From: Prorocentrum cordatum
Taxonomy: Eukaryota; Sar; Dinophyceae; Prorocentrales; Prorocentraceae
Direction of reading: 5' to 3'
Length of the DNA: 64,000 nucleotides
Assembly: GCA_963575745.1 (NCBI GenBank)
Contig: CAUYUJ010017838.1
Coordinates: 62,001 to 126,000 of the forward strand
The position numbers and the translations under genes were made by a program. Positions 10,191 to 21,034 of this stretch are shown one piece after another. The stretch's first letter is position 1; every line of letters starts with the position of its first letter. The notes beneath the pieces were generated by a model. That model did not search any database. It worked only from the letters and a program-made list of their open reading frames with translations, and was not told where the DNA came from.

Positions 10191-10955
10191 TCACTGTAGA
10201 ACTCCCGCGACAACTGCGGCACGAATATCGGCAACGGCTTCGCGACAGAACTGATCCGTAACTTTCGCCGCCTCGCGTGCCGCTACCACGCCCTGGCGCT
10301 GGCAGTGGAAGAGGCGGCGCCCGACCGAGTCGGGCTGCTGGCACAACGGGCAAAGTCCAAGGCAGAGGTATCCCGAGGCTCTCGCACGATTCTCAGATCG
10401 CAAACCATTGCAGAAAACAGCCTTAACCAAAGATTTGCATTGGGCACTCAGCCCTATTCCCTGGGTGCACGGGTTGACCTGGCGCTGAATTGAACTCGAG
10501 CCCCTGAGGGCCGCCCGCGTTTCGCGGCCAGGGCCCTCTCGTGGCGTCGTTGGACACCCTTCTCCAACAGAGAACTGACGATGGATGGGGGTGGTATGCA
10601 CCAGACTATGTTTGGCAACCTTGTCATCAATCCAGTCCAGCGGCCAATCCGCCTTCCAGCCTATGCGGCCCAGCGACAAATGCATCCTGCCGAATGGTCC
10701 CCTGGATTTCCCCCAGCTGAGCCCTTCCCTGTAGACCTCCCTCCACGTCGAGCACAGCTCCTTGACGGAGAACTGCGCAAAAGCTGGTCGCGCGACGGCG
10801 CTCCACACCGCCTGGGCCCAGGCCAGCGCGGGCGCGACCATGCCCCTTCCAAAGCGGGTCTCCCACAAGGGCAACCTCGGCACGCATGGAAACACCGGCG
10901 TGCCTCGGGGCTTGGAAGAACAACAACGCGCCGCGCGCTCGCTTAAGTTCCGCAT
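10191..10955 (-). pseudogene. LINE C-terminal domain with CCHC-like zinc motif
   Basis: A 254-residue frame. It reads Trp-Ala-Gln-Ala-Val-Trp and Gly-Pro-Phe-Gly-Arg-Met-His-Leu-Ser-Leu-Gly-Arg-Ile-Gly-Trp in the middle, and near residue 204 Leu-Cys-Pro-Leu-Cys-Gln-Gln-Pro-Asp-Ser followed by Phe-His-Cys, the C-terminal zinc motif common in LINEs. A downstream frame at 9401-10234 may hold a further part (low confidence). Confidence 0.65.
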
Positions 10956-10958
10956 CGG

Positions 10959-11564
10959 TCACACCGACGATGGCGCCCCCAAAAGTGAGCGCAGGCTTGG
11001 CCCCAGCGATGTATATCCTACCCATGCGGCCACGATCCCGAAGGGGGGCCCTCTGGCATCGCTGAAGCACGTGATGCCTCTTAATATGTCTTGGAACCGT
11101 TTCCGCCGCATGGTAAGGCGCCTCCTCTTACTACGCTTACCCCCACGGGCCAAATCACACCCTGTGGAGGTCACATGCGTGCCCGCCAGGATTCCGAGCC
11201 GTTCCCCGAGACGACGAGCAGCATCGGGGTCAGAGGCAACAGTCATCAACTTGTCTGGGGCCAGGTCAACCCCGAGCTCCTGCGCGAACACTGCGCGGAG
11301 GTCAGTCGCGGCGCGCGCCAGCGACTCTATGACAGACTCCTGCTGTCCATAGCTGCTGACAGTGTCATCATCGATGTGCGACGACAAGTCGACGTCGGGG
11401 TTGCGCCCAACGAAGCCGTCGAACGGCTCCATCGCGCACGCTCGAACAAAAATATCGTTGAAGCACGATCCTGCAGGCAGTCCGCTGCCTGCGTACTGGA
11501 CAGCCAGGCTGCGGTCCGCCCCGAGCCTCAAAATCCCCGGACCTCTCCAAACATTGAAAACCAT
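10959..11564 (-). pseudogene. LINE reverse transcriptase, palm with Asp-Asp motif
   Basis: A 201-residue frame. Gly-Leu-Pro-Ala-Gly-Ser-Cys-Phe-Asn-Asp-Ile-Phe is RT motif B; Ser-Ser-His-Ile-Asp-Asp-Asp-Thr-Val-Ser near residue 65 is the catalytic motif C. The later Lys-Arg-Ser-Lys-Arg-Arg-Arg basic patch and Cys-Phe-Ser-Asp-Ala-Arg-Gly segment fit the thumb region of the same family. The enzyme would copy element RNA into DNA at the nicked target. Confidence 0.75.
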
Positions 11565-11635
11565 TTTGGCGATGACGGGCTCCAGCCCCGCCGAAAACTT
11601 CTTTGCTTGAGCTTTTCCGAATTAAAGATTTCACA

Positions 11636-11890
11636 CTACTTCGTGCCATCCCAAGGGGACCCAGCCGCGACTCCTCCCTTTTCAACATGGGCTTCCGCCT
11701 TCACCGCCTGGGCCCACACGCAGGCTTCCGCCGACTCCCCAGCCCCGAAGGCCCAACACTTGCGCGGGTGTGGCTCGTTCAGGGGGGCAAGGTAGGGACG
11801 TCGCAGCTTCCCCCGCAACCTCACAGGGGCAGAGCATGACAGGATGGGCCCCAACCCCCCCGTAGGTTTCTCGAGACGGGGAACAAACAT
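11636..11890 (-). pseudogene. LINE reverse transcriptase, fingers
   Basis: An 84-residue frame with Val-Pro-Arg-Leu-Glu-Lys-Pro-Thr-Gly-Gly-Leu-Gly-Pro-Ile, the conserved start of the RT fingers (usually Pro-Lys-Pro-x-Gly-Gly-x-Arg-Pro-Ile). It continues with Arg-Gly-Lys-Leu-Arg-Arg-Pro-Tyr and Cys-Trp-Ala-Phe-Gly-Ala-Gly-Glu-Ser-Ala-Glu. It abuts the preceding fragment exactly, so a single indel near 11890 explains the break. Confidence 0.7.
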
Positions 11891-12865
11891 TCAGTGCAGG
11901 GCCCTGGGAAACAATCCAAGGCGTTCAGACGCCTGAAAAATGCACGCCAAGGCGTCCAACCCCTCGCCGGACAAGCAGGCAAACTCTCGCACATGCACCC
12001 CATCCAGGGATTGCGCCGTGCGCGGCGAGAAGCTGCGCGCGGCGGCGCGGATCGCATCGGCACTGAGGCGACCTAAGCATCTCCCGCTGGGGACTTCAAC
12101 TGGTGGGGGCGAAGAGGTAGCGCGCCAAAAGGTTCGCAAAACGTCGGCCTCCTTGGCCAGCAAAACCCTCGGGTCCAACGTAAAAACTCCAAGAGTTTTC
12201 TCGGTGACCGTGGGCTCCCATTTAGCCTTGGGTCGGGCAAGACGGCGCATCTTGCGAGCTGAGCCAGCGAGCGCTTCAGCTTGCCATTGATCCCACCCCT
12301 GTCGTTCCCCCCCTTCCAAGCCCGCCCTCGCCTCAGAGAAGTCCTCATCCCACTCCCCCAAAAGCTCGGCAAACTGGTCAACCCACTCGGCCAGTCCAGC
12401 CAGAGACCGCGGCCACTTGGCCAGCATGTCGCGGGCCTCGGCGACCGCAGCGCCAAGCCTAGGCGGCAGACCTTCAGCATCGAAGGGCTGGGTGATAGTA
12501 TCAAGTATGGCGCGCACCGTTTGCACCTCGGATTGATCGATAATGGAACTCATCTGCGCAAGCAATCGTCGACTAGTGTTAAGCGCATCTTTAATGTTTT
12601 GCTGGAGCCAAACCCACCCCGACCAAACGCGAATCTCATCATTTTCCTTTCTCCTCGGGGGAGTCAAAACCGAGGCCCCCATTCTTGCGAATGGGGGTGT
12701 CCAACCTACTCTCGAGCTCCCTCCCCATTTCATCCGAGAAAGTTTTCCTAGCCACGCCCAGCGCAACCCAACCTTTACTGACGTCTTGGGCGGCAGCGGC
12801 AAGGTTGGCGTGCTCTGACTGGCGGCGCGCCTCGCTCCAGTCACTGGGGCGGCTACGCGGCCCAT
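11891..12865 (-). pseudogene. LINE connecting region and start of reverse transcriptase
   Basis: A 324-residue frame; the part from about residue 75 onward looks genuine. A helical, Trp/Glu-rich stretch leads to Leu-Arg-Thr-Phe-Trp-Arg-Ala-Thr, Cys-Leu-Gly-Arg-Leu-Ser-Ala-Asp-Ala-Ile-Arg-Ala-Ala, Ser-Leu-Asp-Gly-Val-His-Val-Arg and Ala-Cys-Ile-Phe-Gln-Ala-Ser-Glu-Arg-Leu-Gly, which I recognise as the N-terminal RT region of dinoflagellate LINEs. The continuation (Val-Pro-Arg-Leu-Glu-Lys-Pro-Thr-Gly-Gly) is in another frame starting at 11890. Confidence 0.7.
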
Positions 12866-13736
12866 AGGGGAGGTCCGTGGGCGGCCCCTGGTGGCTGGCG
12901 TAAACCAGTTGATGCAATTTTGCCGCCCCTGGCCTGAGACGAAGCAGAACAGGTCGATGGGGCCTCTTGCGCCATTGGGTATCCACGCGCACCCCCTGCA
13001 CCAGCTTACTTAAGGCCGTCGAGGACACAAAATAATCGACGGTGGTATTTGCCTGCGGCGTCGCGCGTGTCGTCGCATCGGGCTGCATAATGAGCATTCC
13101 CACTCGGCGAGGCATGCCCGACATCTCCAGGCAAGCGGAGTCGAAGTTCCAATCAGCTCCACGCATGGCAAGGTGCCGTCCTTCCATGGTCTGACCTGCC
13201 ATCCGTATGATATGTAGGTTCCGCTGACTGAGTCCCTCCCCCGTATGCAAATACGCACCGCCAACAAGTAAATGAGGCCACTGGGGTATGTCCACCACGG
13301 CAAACATCAATATGTGAGGTATGAACATGCCGCGAAGAAGAACATCAGGCCATCGCAAACCACCTGCGATTCTGGCAAAGATGGCCAATCCTGCAGACGT
13401 CAGGCCTTGCGCGCAAACTACAACAGGCGAGCACAAACTGTTCCATCCCAAAACCTTAGCCGAACAAGTGCACATTCCGAAACGCTTTTCCGTGATCCCC
13501 ACTTCTGGGGCACACACCACTAAGGCCGTAGATGAAGCCAACCTCTCCTCAAGTGTGCCCCAGCTGCTCCCGTTATAGTTTTCAAAAACATGCGCGGTGT
13601 CCACCCCCTGCTGCCGCGGGGCGGGTCTGGGCGGACGTCCTACCCCATGAGCAGCGAGTTTGAAACCAATGCTGAGCGGTAACACTGCATCGCTCACGTC
13701 CCGCGAGCACGGGCCACACGGGCCGCCCGACGGCAT
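12639..13736 (-). pseudogene. LINE endonuclease (EEP fold)
   Basis: 365 residues; about 60-250 form the endonuclease. Visible landmarks are Asn-Tyr-Asn-Gly-Ser-Ser-Trp-Gly-Thr-Leu-Glu-Glu-Arg-Leu near the start, a following Val-Val-Cys-Ala-Pro-Glu segment where these enzymes have their catalytic Glu, Gly-Ala-Asp-Trp-Asn-Phe-Asp near residue 194 (the Gly-Asp-x-Asn motif) and Val-Asp-Tyr-Phe-Val-Ser-Ser near residue 233. These enzymes nick the target DNA to prime reverse transcription. The final ~100 residues (Arg-Pro-His-Arg-Pro-Val, then Tyr-Gly-Pro-Arg-Ser-Arg) are the usual linker. The frame ends at 12639, but homology continues in another frame from about 12865. Confidence 0.75.
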
Positions 13737-13815
13737 CTGAAAAACGTCTGCGTAGGTATCCGAACAAATCTGAGACGGGAAGCAAGAGCTCCGTCCAAGA
13801 CTCTTCTATCTGAGC

Positions 13816-14376
13816 CTACCGATGGGACACTCTTTCCAAATGCTGGAGGAGTCTGCGCTCTGTTGCGCAGGCGCAGCACACGCCTTCGGCCCTCGCTTGC
13901 GATTGCAGCAGCGGCGGCAAGGCAAAAACCGTTCCGAGATCGTTGGCGGCCTTGGCGAGCCAGCAACCAGGCGCACGCCCTGGACGAGCAGCCATCGACT
14001 CTTCCGTCTGATGCCCTGGACGGGCCTGCTGAGCTAGGAAGCGCACACCGTCGGGAACTTTGGGATAGCGTGTCGCAGCGGTGGCCCCGGCAGCACGCTG
14101 TGCCTCACAAGCGGATTGCGTGTCGTTCCGCTCCGAGCTGGACGCGTCGCCGCCGCCCACGCGCCGGCGGTGCTGCTGCCGTTTCTGGTGGGCCTCGATC
14201 TTCCTCGTGGGCGTGAGGAACGCCACCTGGCTGCCCCGCGAGAAACAGGACGGCTTCCAGTCCTCGGGGAAGGATCCTTTCATGACCGACAGGTTGCGGA
14301 AGACGACGAGGTTTCTCTGCAGGCCCTGCCGATTGCTCCAGCTCACGGTGGACGCCTTCAGGCCCAGGATCTTCAC
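13816..14376 (-). CDS. short frame upstream of the LINE endonuclease, unrecognised
   Basis: A 186-residue minus-strand frame immediately 5' of the endonuclease. It begins with an apparently structured stretch (Ser-Trp-Ser-Asn-Arg-Gln-Gly-Leu-Gln-Arg-Asn-Leu) and becomes Arg/Ala-rich. It could be the end of the LINE's first open reading frame, but I see no diagnostic motif. Confidence 0.25.
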   Translation of the reverse strand: MKILGLKASTVSWSNRQGLQRNLVVFRNLSVMKGSFPEDWKPSCFSRGSQVAFLTPTRKIEAHQKRQQHRRRVGGGDASSSERNDTQSACEAQRAAGATAATRYPKVPDGVRFLAQQARPGHQTEESMAARPGRAPGCWLAKAANDLGTVFALPPLLQSQARAEGVCCACATERRLLQHLERVSHR

Positions 14377-14559
14377 GGACCACGCTTGGAAACCCTGGAA
14401 GCAGCGCAGGAAGCGGGCAGCGACCTCTGAAGTGAGAAAATCGAAAAAGCCGTACCGAGCGCCTGACCAGTTCTGAAATCCCTGGGCAAATACACGGGGT
14501 GGAACTGCCCACGGTGAGAGTTGGTGGCTGTCATCACCCTAACTCTGGAGTGAAGACAG

Positions 14560-15200
14560 GAAAAAGGCTGGACATGTCCGTGGAGCTCCAGGGCTCGCAC
14601 GGACATGTCCGGCGTGAGCAGATGCGGCACGTTGCGGAGCTGGTCCTCCTGGTGCTCCTGCGAGCGGGAGAACGTCTTCTGGATCACGGGCGCAGCATGC
14701 CTGGCCTGGCCTGCCATGGCGCGGCATGGCCATGGGCCCTGGGTTCCCCGACGCGGAAGCGGGCGGCAGTGGCATTGGGCCGACATGGCTTGGGCCAGAG
14801 TGGCCACGGGGCCCTGCCTGAAACAGGCATGAAGCCGGATTAGGCTGGATGTGGGCCAAGGGATGTGCAGGGCCCATGCTGGATTCAGCCTCGCAAGGGC
14901 CGCAACCTCAATAAAGAGGGAAAGGGCGGCCCAAGAAATCCGCGCGGGCATCCGAATCATTGCTTACGCTGTTCACTGACTTCTGTCCATTCAGCTCGTG
15001 GGCGAAACACATCTCCGTATCCGCGGCCTCGCGGGCCGGGCCCCTTGGCCGCGACCCCGCGAAAACGGGGCGCTTGTTCGCGGATGCCCCGCGCAGAACG
15101 CACCCGTGCTACCGCGCATCCGCGGGATCGCGTTCGCCGCTCGTGGGTAGCAGACCCGGAGGGGCCCTCGAGGGAGCGGCGGCAGGTTGGGCCGTGGCTC
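14560..15200. other. unassigned GC-rich DNA
   Basis: Contains runs such as ggcctggcctgccatggcgc. No motif-bearing protein or RNA gene was recognised. Confidence 0.3.
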
Positions 15201-15216
15201 TAATCACCCTTCTCGC

Positions 15217-15337
15217 CATCGCTCGGACGTCCATTTCCCATGCATGTTACAGCTTCGTGCGTGCATTCTGTCGTAAACTGACCCCAGCTGCTCCTCGATG
15301 GCCCTTCCCGGTAACAGACGTACACGTCCGAGCGATG
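15217..15337. mobile_element. small inverted-repeat element, copy A (121 bp)
   Basis: Begins CATCGCTCGGACGT and ends with the exact reverse complement ACGTCCGAGCGATG. The interior shares catgcatgtt and ctcctcgatgg with copies B (16.3 kb) and C (32.2 kb). There is no coding capacity. It could be a MITE or an introner-like element; no flanking target duplication was evident. Confidence 0.75.
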
Positions 15338-15514
15338 CCTGGCTTCAGCCCCCGCGGCGGCCAGGTGGACCCTCCGATGACCTTCCGCCTGCAGGGCGAG
15401 GCGAGGGCCCGCAGCCCGCGCAGGCTGCTCCGAGCTCTGGGCCTCCACGCTCCGTCCACGGTCGAGGATCTCCTGACCCGGGTCAAGCCAACCTCGGGCC
15501 ACCCAGACCTCGCA

Positions 15515-15600
15515 GCATCCTGCAACATCCTGCAACATCCTGCAAGACCCGGCACCAAAGCCCGGGTCGATGCGACCATGGCTCGGCAGGATCCTGCAAT
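15515..15600. repeat. short CATCCTGCAA tandem repeats
   Basis: CATCCTGCAA occurs three times in tandem near 15516-15545, and related atcctgcaat follows at 15590. Confidence 0.7.
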
Positions 15601-15749
15601 ATCCGGGGGTCTGACTGACCCCGTTTGCATGGACCCCCGTCTCGAGGCCCCCGACATGGCCCCGCTTTTGATGGGGCACCGGGCGCTGCTCCGTGGGGGG
15701 GCAATACACGGGGGGGAATCCTGAGATCCAATGTCTCAAAAGTTGAGAA

Positions 15750-16270
15750 GCCGTGAGAAATCGAGCCTGGAGCCCTAGACCCCATCTTTCTGCGCCATGT
15801 TTCGAGCTGGATGGGTCTGCTCATGCGAAAACGCCCGGCTCGACAAAAATTGAGTCGCCAGGATCTCAGGGAAGACAAGTGCACGGGCCCCTTTGCGCAC
15901 GGGCCCGCCCCGAGACCACGCCGCTGGCCCAGGGCGAGGCACACGCCGCGAGGCCGCACGGAGCCAGCGAGGACGAGCGAGGAAAAGCGGGCGGGGCCGC
16001 CGGCGGGGGCGCCGGCCCGAAAGCCGCAGCGGCAGCGGCGGCGGCAGTGGAGGCGGCGACGCGGCGGCGGCGACGCTGCGGCGGCGGCAAAGCGCCGACG
16101 GCGGCGGCGCGCCTGCCGCCGCCAAAGCGGGCCGCACCAGCTCCGCCGTGACCGAATGGACCGCTCCAGCGCCTGGCCGGCGGGGGGGGGCGGCGCCCGC
16201 CCCAGACCCCGAGGCGCCCGCGCTGAGCGGCGGAGGGCGAGCTGGCACTGCTCCCGCCCTCGGCGGCGAT
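15750..16270. other. GCG-rich unassigned DNA
   Basis: Extremely GC-rich with many gcggcg and ggcggcgg runs. All six frames are open because stop codons are rare at this composition, so the long open frames here are not evidence of a gene. Confidence 0.5.
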
Positions 16271-16282
16271 GCGGCATCTTGC

Positions 16283-16390
16283 CATCGCTCGGACATTCAG
16301 TCTCCCATGCATGTTTCAGCCTCGCGCGCTGATTTGTCGCACGATGCTCCTCGATGGTCCTCGCCAAGAAAAAAACACGTCCGAGCGATG
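16283..16390. mobile_element. small inverted-repeat element, copy B (108 bp)
   Basis: Begins CATCGCTCGGAC and ends ACGTCCGAGCGATG. The interior contains cccatgcatgtttcagc and ctcctcgatggtcctcgcc, matching copies A and C. Flanked by ggcatc on both sides (16273 and 16395), which could be chance. Confidence 0.75.
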
Positions 16391-16547
16391 CCAAGGCATC
16401 GGCGTGCGAGGCGAGCACCGGGACGCGCGAGCTCAGATCGCGGCGAGGGATCGTCTCTCTTGCGACAGATCGCTCGCCGACATCACGAGACTTTCCGACG
16501 ACAACACACGACACGAGACTGGCAAGCGCGCGCCCCCTGCTATCGCT

Positions 16548-16935
16548 CACCTCCCGCTTTCGCTCGCCCTTCGCTTTTGCTCGCCTCCCGGCTTCGCTCG
16601 CTTTCCAAATTCCGCTCGCCTCCCACTTCCGCTCGCGTTCCGCTTTCGCTCACCTCCCGCATTCGCTCGCCTACCACGTTCGCTCTCGCCTCCCGCTTTC
16701 GCTCGCCTCCCACGTGCGCTCGCCTCCCACGTTCGCTCGCCTCCCACGTTCGCTCGCCTCCCGCTTTCGCTCGACTCCTGCTTTCTCTCGGCTTTCTCTA
16801 TCGCCTCCCGCTTTCGCTCATCTCCCATGTTCGTCCCTCACTGTCGCTCGCCTCCCGCTGTCGCTCGCCTCCCGCTTTCGCCTCCCGCATTCGCCTCCCG
16901 CTTCCGCTCGCCTCCCGCGCTCGCCTCCCGCTTTG
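16548..16935. repeat. CGCTCGCCTCCCGCTTT minisatellite
   Basis: About twenty imperfect copies of a 17-20-base unit (tcgctcgcctcccgctt, tcgctcgcctcccacgt). It begins about 160 bases after inverted-repeat element B. Confidence 0.9.
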
Positions 16936-17109
16936 ACCCCGTGTCGTGAGTCCGTCCCGTCCGTCGCGAATCAGTCGCCTCTTGTCGTGGGAAGAGCCCT
17001 CTTCTGATCGCGGCCCCTCGCGTGCGGCGCTCGCGCTCGGGCTCGGGCCAGGGCCATGTCCTCCCTCATGGGCGATGAGGGCAGGCCAGGGCGAGCGGCG
17101 GAGGAAGAA

Positions 17110-17420
17110 GAGGAACGATAGTAATACAAATAATAATGGCAAGGGACTTCATAAAACCACCCCGAGAAATAATACGAACAATCAGAGGAACGACGATAAG
17201 ACTAGCAAGAGTAATACTGATAGTTATAACAATATGAAATGCCATCACTGCTACTACCAGTAATAATGATGATAGAAATAATACGGATAATACGAATACT
17301 AATCATCATACTACTAAAACATAATAACAATAATGACGAAGACGAACGTGACAAACCATAATGCCATTACTGGTACTAGAACGACGAAGCATACTAATCA
17401 GACTAAGGAGAGGCAAGAAA
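17110..17420. other. A+T-rich island with AAT/ATA triplet bias
   Basis: Contrasts sharply with its GC-rich surroundings: aataataat, ataacaa and atacta motifs dominate. No gene seen. It resembles an old, mutated triplet microsatellite. Confidence 0.5.
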
Positions 17421-17810
17421 TCGCACGCGCGAGAGCACGGCGACCCTACGCAGTGGCCTGCGCACGCGGCCGGCCAGCGCGGCACGCCAGCGCGGCACGC
17501 CAGCGCGGCACGGCGCGTGGAGGGAAACGGGCGCTTCCGCGGGCGGCCTGCCTGCGCGGGTAGCAGGCGCGCTAATGCACGCGCAATCTGTCCCCTGGAC
17601 TCTGGGGGCACGGGCTCGGACTCGGAGGGGGCCCTCTGCGGCCAGACCAAGGCACGCATGCTCTTGGTGTCCGCTCTCCCGGGATCCGCCTCCGGGAGCG
17701 GCGAAGGCCCGCGCACCTGGACTCAACCAGTCCTCCCCCGCCCTTTTTTCTGTGCTGCCTGGCCCCCCATCCAGGTCCCTGCTGCAGCTGCTTGTGCTGG
17801 TGTCAGTGTG

Positions 17811-17975
17811 CTGTTCCTCCTGCTGCTCCTCCTCCTCCTCCTCCTCCTCCTCCTCCTCCTCCTCCTCCTCCTCCTCCTCCCCCCTCTCCCTCTACTTCTC
17901 TCTCTCCCTCTTCCTCTCCCTCCTCCTCCTCCTCCTCTTCTTCCTCCTGCTCCTCCTCCTCCTCCTCCTCCTCTT
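17811..17975. repeat. (TCC)n microsatellite
   Basis: Long runs of cctcctcct interrupted by ctctctctc. Frames reading poly-Ser, poly-Pro or poly-Leu here are artefacts. Flanking 18.0-18.9 kb shows no recognisable gene. Confidence 0.95.
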
Positions 17976-18919
17976 CAATATCTCTCATTTCTCTTCCTCA
18001 ACCTCTTCAACGTTGTGGGTCTATCGACGCCTCGCCTGTGTCGGAGTCGGGCGGGGTCACCAGCAGGCTCGGCGCCTTCCTCAGCGAGCGATGCTCGAGA
18101 ACTTCCGACGCCTTCCGCCCGCTCTCCTGGCGGCAGCTGCCTGCCGCATCCGTGGAGGCTGCGCAGGGGCACGGCACCGTGCCCCGTGGTACAGTCGAAC
18201 CTGGGACAGAAAACAACCTTCAGAACCACGAGACACCGCGCCAGCCAAAACATACAGAACGTCCTAGGGTAATTGCCCTCCCCAGGATGCACAAGAGCAT
18301 CCCGCAAACACGAAGAGCATTAGGGTACTTCGGTCCGACTGTGGGAGAAGGATGTGCTCCGAACTCCCGCCCGCTCGGGAGGCACTGCTTTCTCTGACGC
18401 CACGGAAGAGGGGTGGGCCTCGCTGGGCTCGGCTCCTCGCGGTGCCCCTGCCTGCCGCTGCTGCTTCCTTCGACGCCCCATGGCCATGAGTCGTAAGTTG
18501 GGGAGCGAACAGGAAAAAGAGCGCGCCAAAGCCAATGAAGGGAGGAGAAACCATCCAGACCCCGACAATTGTCGTGTACTAGACGGCCCTGGACGTTTAC
18601 TAAACAGCCCTGCCCTGTTCGATGCCTTCCTTGGGTGCGTTTACTAAACGGCTGCGCTTGTCGGGGTGCTCATTTTAGGGGTTGGGGGTGGATGTTTTGC
18701 CCTCGACCCAAGAGGGCCAGGCTGGCCCGCAGGGCCCAGGAATTTCAACCGCTGCAGGACCGGGCGCCCAGGTCAGGTCCAGCCCTAGACTGCGGCAACC
18801 AACGGGCACATGCATGCGATGCCCTGGGCGCCCGACGCACCAGGCGCCGGGTGGGGGAAGGAAGAGAAACGCAGAGAGATGCGCGATCGGAGGGCGCTTT
18901 GGGCCGCATCAGGGGTAAA

Positions 18920-20542
18920 CTAATACATGATCATAAGCATCTGCGTAATCATATACTTTCGTGGGTCCGCGCGGTTTCCTTGGACCGACACAGGAAAATC
19001 TTCCCTGCCGCGGGGCGCGCCAATCGAAGAATCGGAGTACCCAGCGCCGATCGAAGAAATCACAACGGACCTCTCCGAAAAACAATGCCAGTGCAGAGTT
19101 GTCCTCGTCGAAAGAATGAGGATCAACGTTGGTGTTGCCAGCCCCCTCGCTTGAGGCTGCCAACAGCAAGGGCGAGGTGTCCCCGCCAGGGCCAGCAGCG
19201 GCACGAACGCCGACGACGCCTCCAGCACGGGCCTAGCATGGCGTGAACTCTGGGGCACGGCGTCGGCAGCGCAAGCCGGGCTGGAAAGGAGGAAGAGGAG
19301 GAGTGCAAGTACCCCAAGAGGAAGAGACGAGGGCAGGCGGGCACGAAGCGAGACGAGGGCAAAATGACCGTCCGCTCCAAGCCGACCGCCCGCGACTACT
19401 TCCAAAGCAGAGCTTTGGCGGCGCTCAACCCCTTCAGCAATTGTGGCTGGGGTCGGCGCGGCGTGCTTCATTTTGTTATAGAAATGGAGAGCGAGCACAA
19501 TCCGCTGAATCGTCCGCGTCAACGAGAGCTCGTTCGCGGGTTCGGACGGATATGCTGCCGCGGGGCCCAGGCCCCAGTGTGTAAGCGTGCTGCGGAGGGG
19601 GAGCGAGTCAGGAGACCAGAGGAGGCTCAGGAGGACCGAGCAGGAGAGGTAGTGGGGAAATGAATCGGGTGCATCGGGGCACCCAAATACACACGACTTC
19701 TGCTGGAGAACGTGCATTCGATGGGTCGTAGTCCAAGCGCCTGCGAGTGTCTTGTACACCGCCCAGCGCCAGCTCGGGCGGACAGTGCGCATGGCATCCG
19801 TGAGAGCAGCCCAGCGGGTCGCGAGCTCAGGGGGTGGAGGCGGCTGAGGAACTCCCCAGGCTGCGATGCGCTTCGCAAGCGTGACCGTGAATGGCGATGA
19901 GAGGGAGGCCCGCTGCAGAGTGAGCGCAATCGCACGCTGTACCTTGGGGTGGCGCGGTGGCTCAGCACTCGGGGCCTCACGAATTTCGCGGGCAGCTGCA
20001 CGGATCGCCGCTGTCACGGCTGCTGCTGGGAAAGGAGCGGCACTCTTGCCGCACGCAAGTGCATGGTAGAATTGAACGATGGCCGTGGGTTCTTCCCAAA
20101 AATGTGGGGACCACTGACCTTGGAGCCATCGATGGAAGCTGTGTGCTGTACTCTCCTCCCACGCAGTGTCCTGCAGGCGGGTGCGGAAAGATTCCCATTG
20201 CCCTCGGAGCGTGAGGGTGGCCGAGCGAATGGCGGCGGCAACTGTAGAAATCTGAGCGGAGCGGAAAGGAGGAAGAGGAGGAGGAGGAGGAGGAGGAGGA
20301 GGAGGAGGAGGAGGAGGAGGAGGAGGAGGGGCCAACCTGGAGCATAAGGCTTTCCTCGGTGCAGTCGCGGAGGGCGCCCGCTCCTCGCAGGAGGAGATCC
20401 CCGACATGTCTGCGCACGGCCTGGGCAGTATGCTGCTCCTGGGCCGCGCTTCTTTTGTACAGCTCCCATGGCTACGACGGATGGCGCGCGGCAGGACTTC
20501 AGGGAGGGCCCCTGCGACTGGCAGGCCCGAGCGTTGTGGCAA
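18920..20542 (-). pseudogene. 3' end of a LINE: C-terminal reverse-transcriptase zinc region
   Basis: A 540-residue frame. Residues of about 262-300 read Trp-Ala-Val-Tyr-Lys-Thr-Leu-Ala-Gly-Ala-Trp-Thr-Thr-Thr-His-Arg-Met-His, then Cys-Val-Phe-Gly-Cys-Pro-Asp-Ala-Pro-Asp and His-Tyr-Leu-Ser-Cys. This is the characteristic Trp-Thr-Thr-x-Arg-Met plus Cys-x3-Cys-x7-8-His-x4-Cys ending of a dinoflagellate LINE family distinct from the one at 9.4-13.7 kb. A proline run near residue 70-90 comes from a (GGA)n microsatellite (20,272-20,331) and is probably not original. The region after about residue 400 looks noncoding. The RT core upstream is missing. Confidence 0.65.
20272..20331. repeat. (GGA)n microsatellite
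   Basis: About 20 perfect GGA/GAG triplets inside the LINE remnant; it expands a poly-proline run on the minus strand. Confidence 0.95.
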
Positions 20543-20720
20543 CGCTGTTGTGTTGCTATCCTCCTACTGCTCCCGTTGCAAAAGGAAAACCAAAATCTGG
20601 CATCGAGCACAACACAGGGAACGATCCTGCCTCAGGTAATTTCCCGCATGCCTGTCGATAAAACCCTGTGGAGCTCGGTTCGCAGACGCCTGCAGCAAAT
20701 ACTGAAAACAACCCTCGCTA

Positions 20721-20845
20721 CTGCTCCTCCTCCGCCTCCTCCCTCCTCCTCCTCCTCCCCCTCCTCCTCCTCCACCCTCCTCCTCCTTCCTCCTCCTCCT
20801 CCGCCTCCTCCTTCTCCCTCGAGCCTCGACGACGACGACGACGAT
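20721..20845. repeat. (CTC)n then (CGA)n microsatellite
   Basis: cctcctcctc runs, followed by gacgacgacgacg near 20826-20842. Confidence 0.95.
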
Positions 20846-21034
20846 GACCGAGCGCCCCTGGCGGGGTGCAGCACGGTGCGGCCGTCCGCGCAGAGCACCA
20901 GAGGCGTGCACCGGTCGCAGTCGACAACGTCGCCACGGTGGACCAGGAGGGACACGCCTGCGCTTTGCTGGGGGCGGGGGGCTCCCGGGCGAGGGAAGGC
21001 GACCGGGGGAAGAAAGGGAGAGAGACGGAGAGGG

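Larger units (their letters stand above)
9401..13740 (-). mobile_element. LINE-type non-LTR retrotransposon, frameshifted but nearly complete
   Basis: Successive minus-strand fragments encode, in 5' to 3' order, an endonuclease/exonuclease/phosphatase-fold endonuclease (12.6-13.7 kb), a connecting region and RT fingers (11.6-12.9 kb), an RT palm with His-Ile-Asp-Asp-Asp (11.0-11.6 kb) and a C-terminal Cys-Cys-His-Cys zinc motif (10.2-10.95 kb). The order is that of EN-RT LINEs. At least four frame changes break it. No poly(A) tail or target duplication was located, so the ends are approximate. Confidence 0.8.

Noticed and set aside
11550-11575. Relic of the dinoflagellate spliced leader (accattttggc)
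   Set aside because: Only about 10 bases match and it lies within the LINE reverse-transcriptase coding sequence in antisense.
15483-16936. Overlapping 347- and 355-residue frames on opposite strands as genes
   Set aside because: They span a GCG-rich block, the inverted-repeat element and a minisatellite; no protein-like segment is present.
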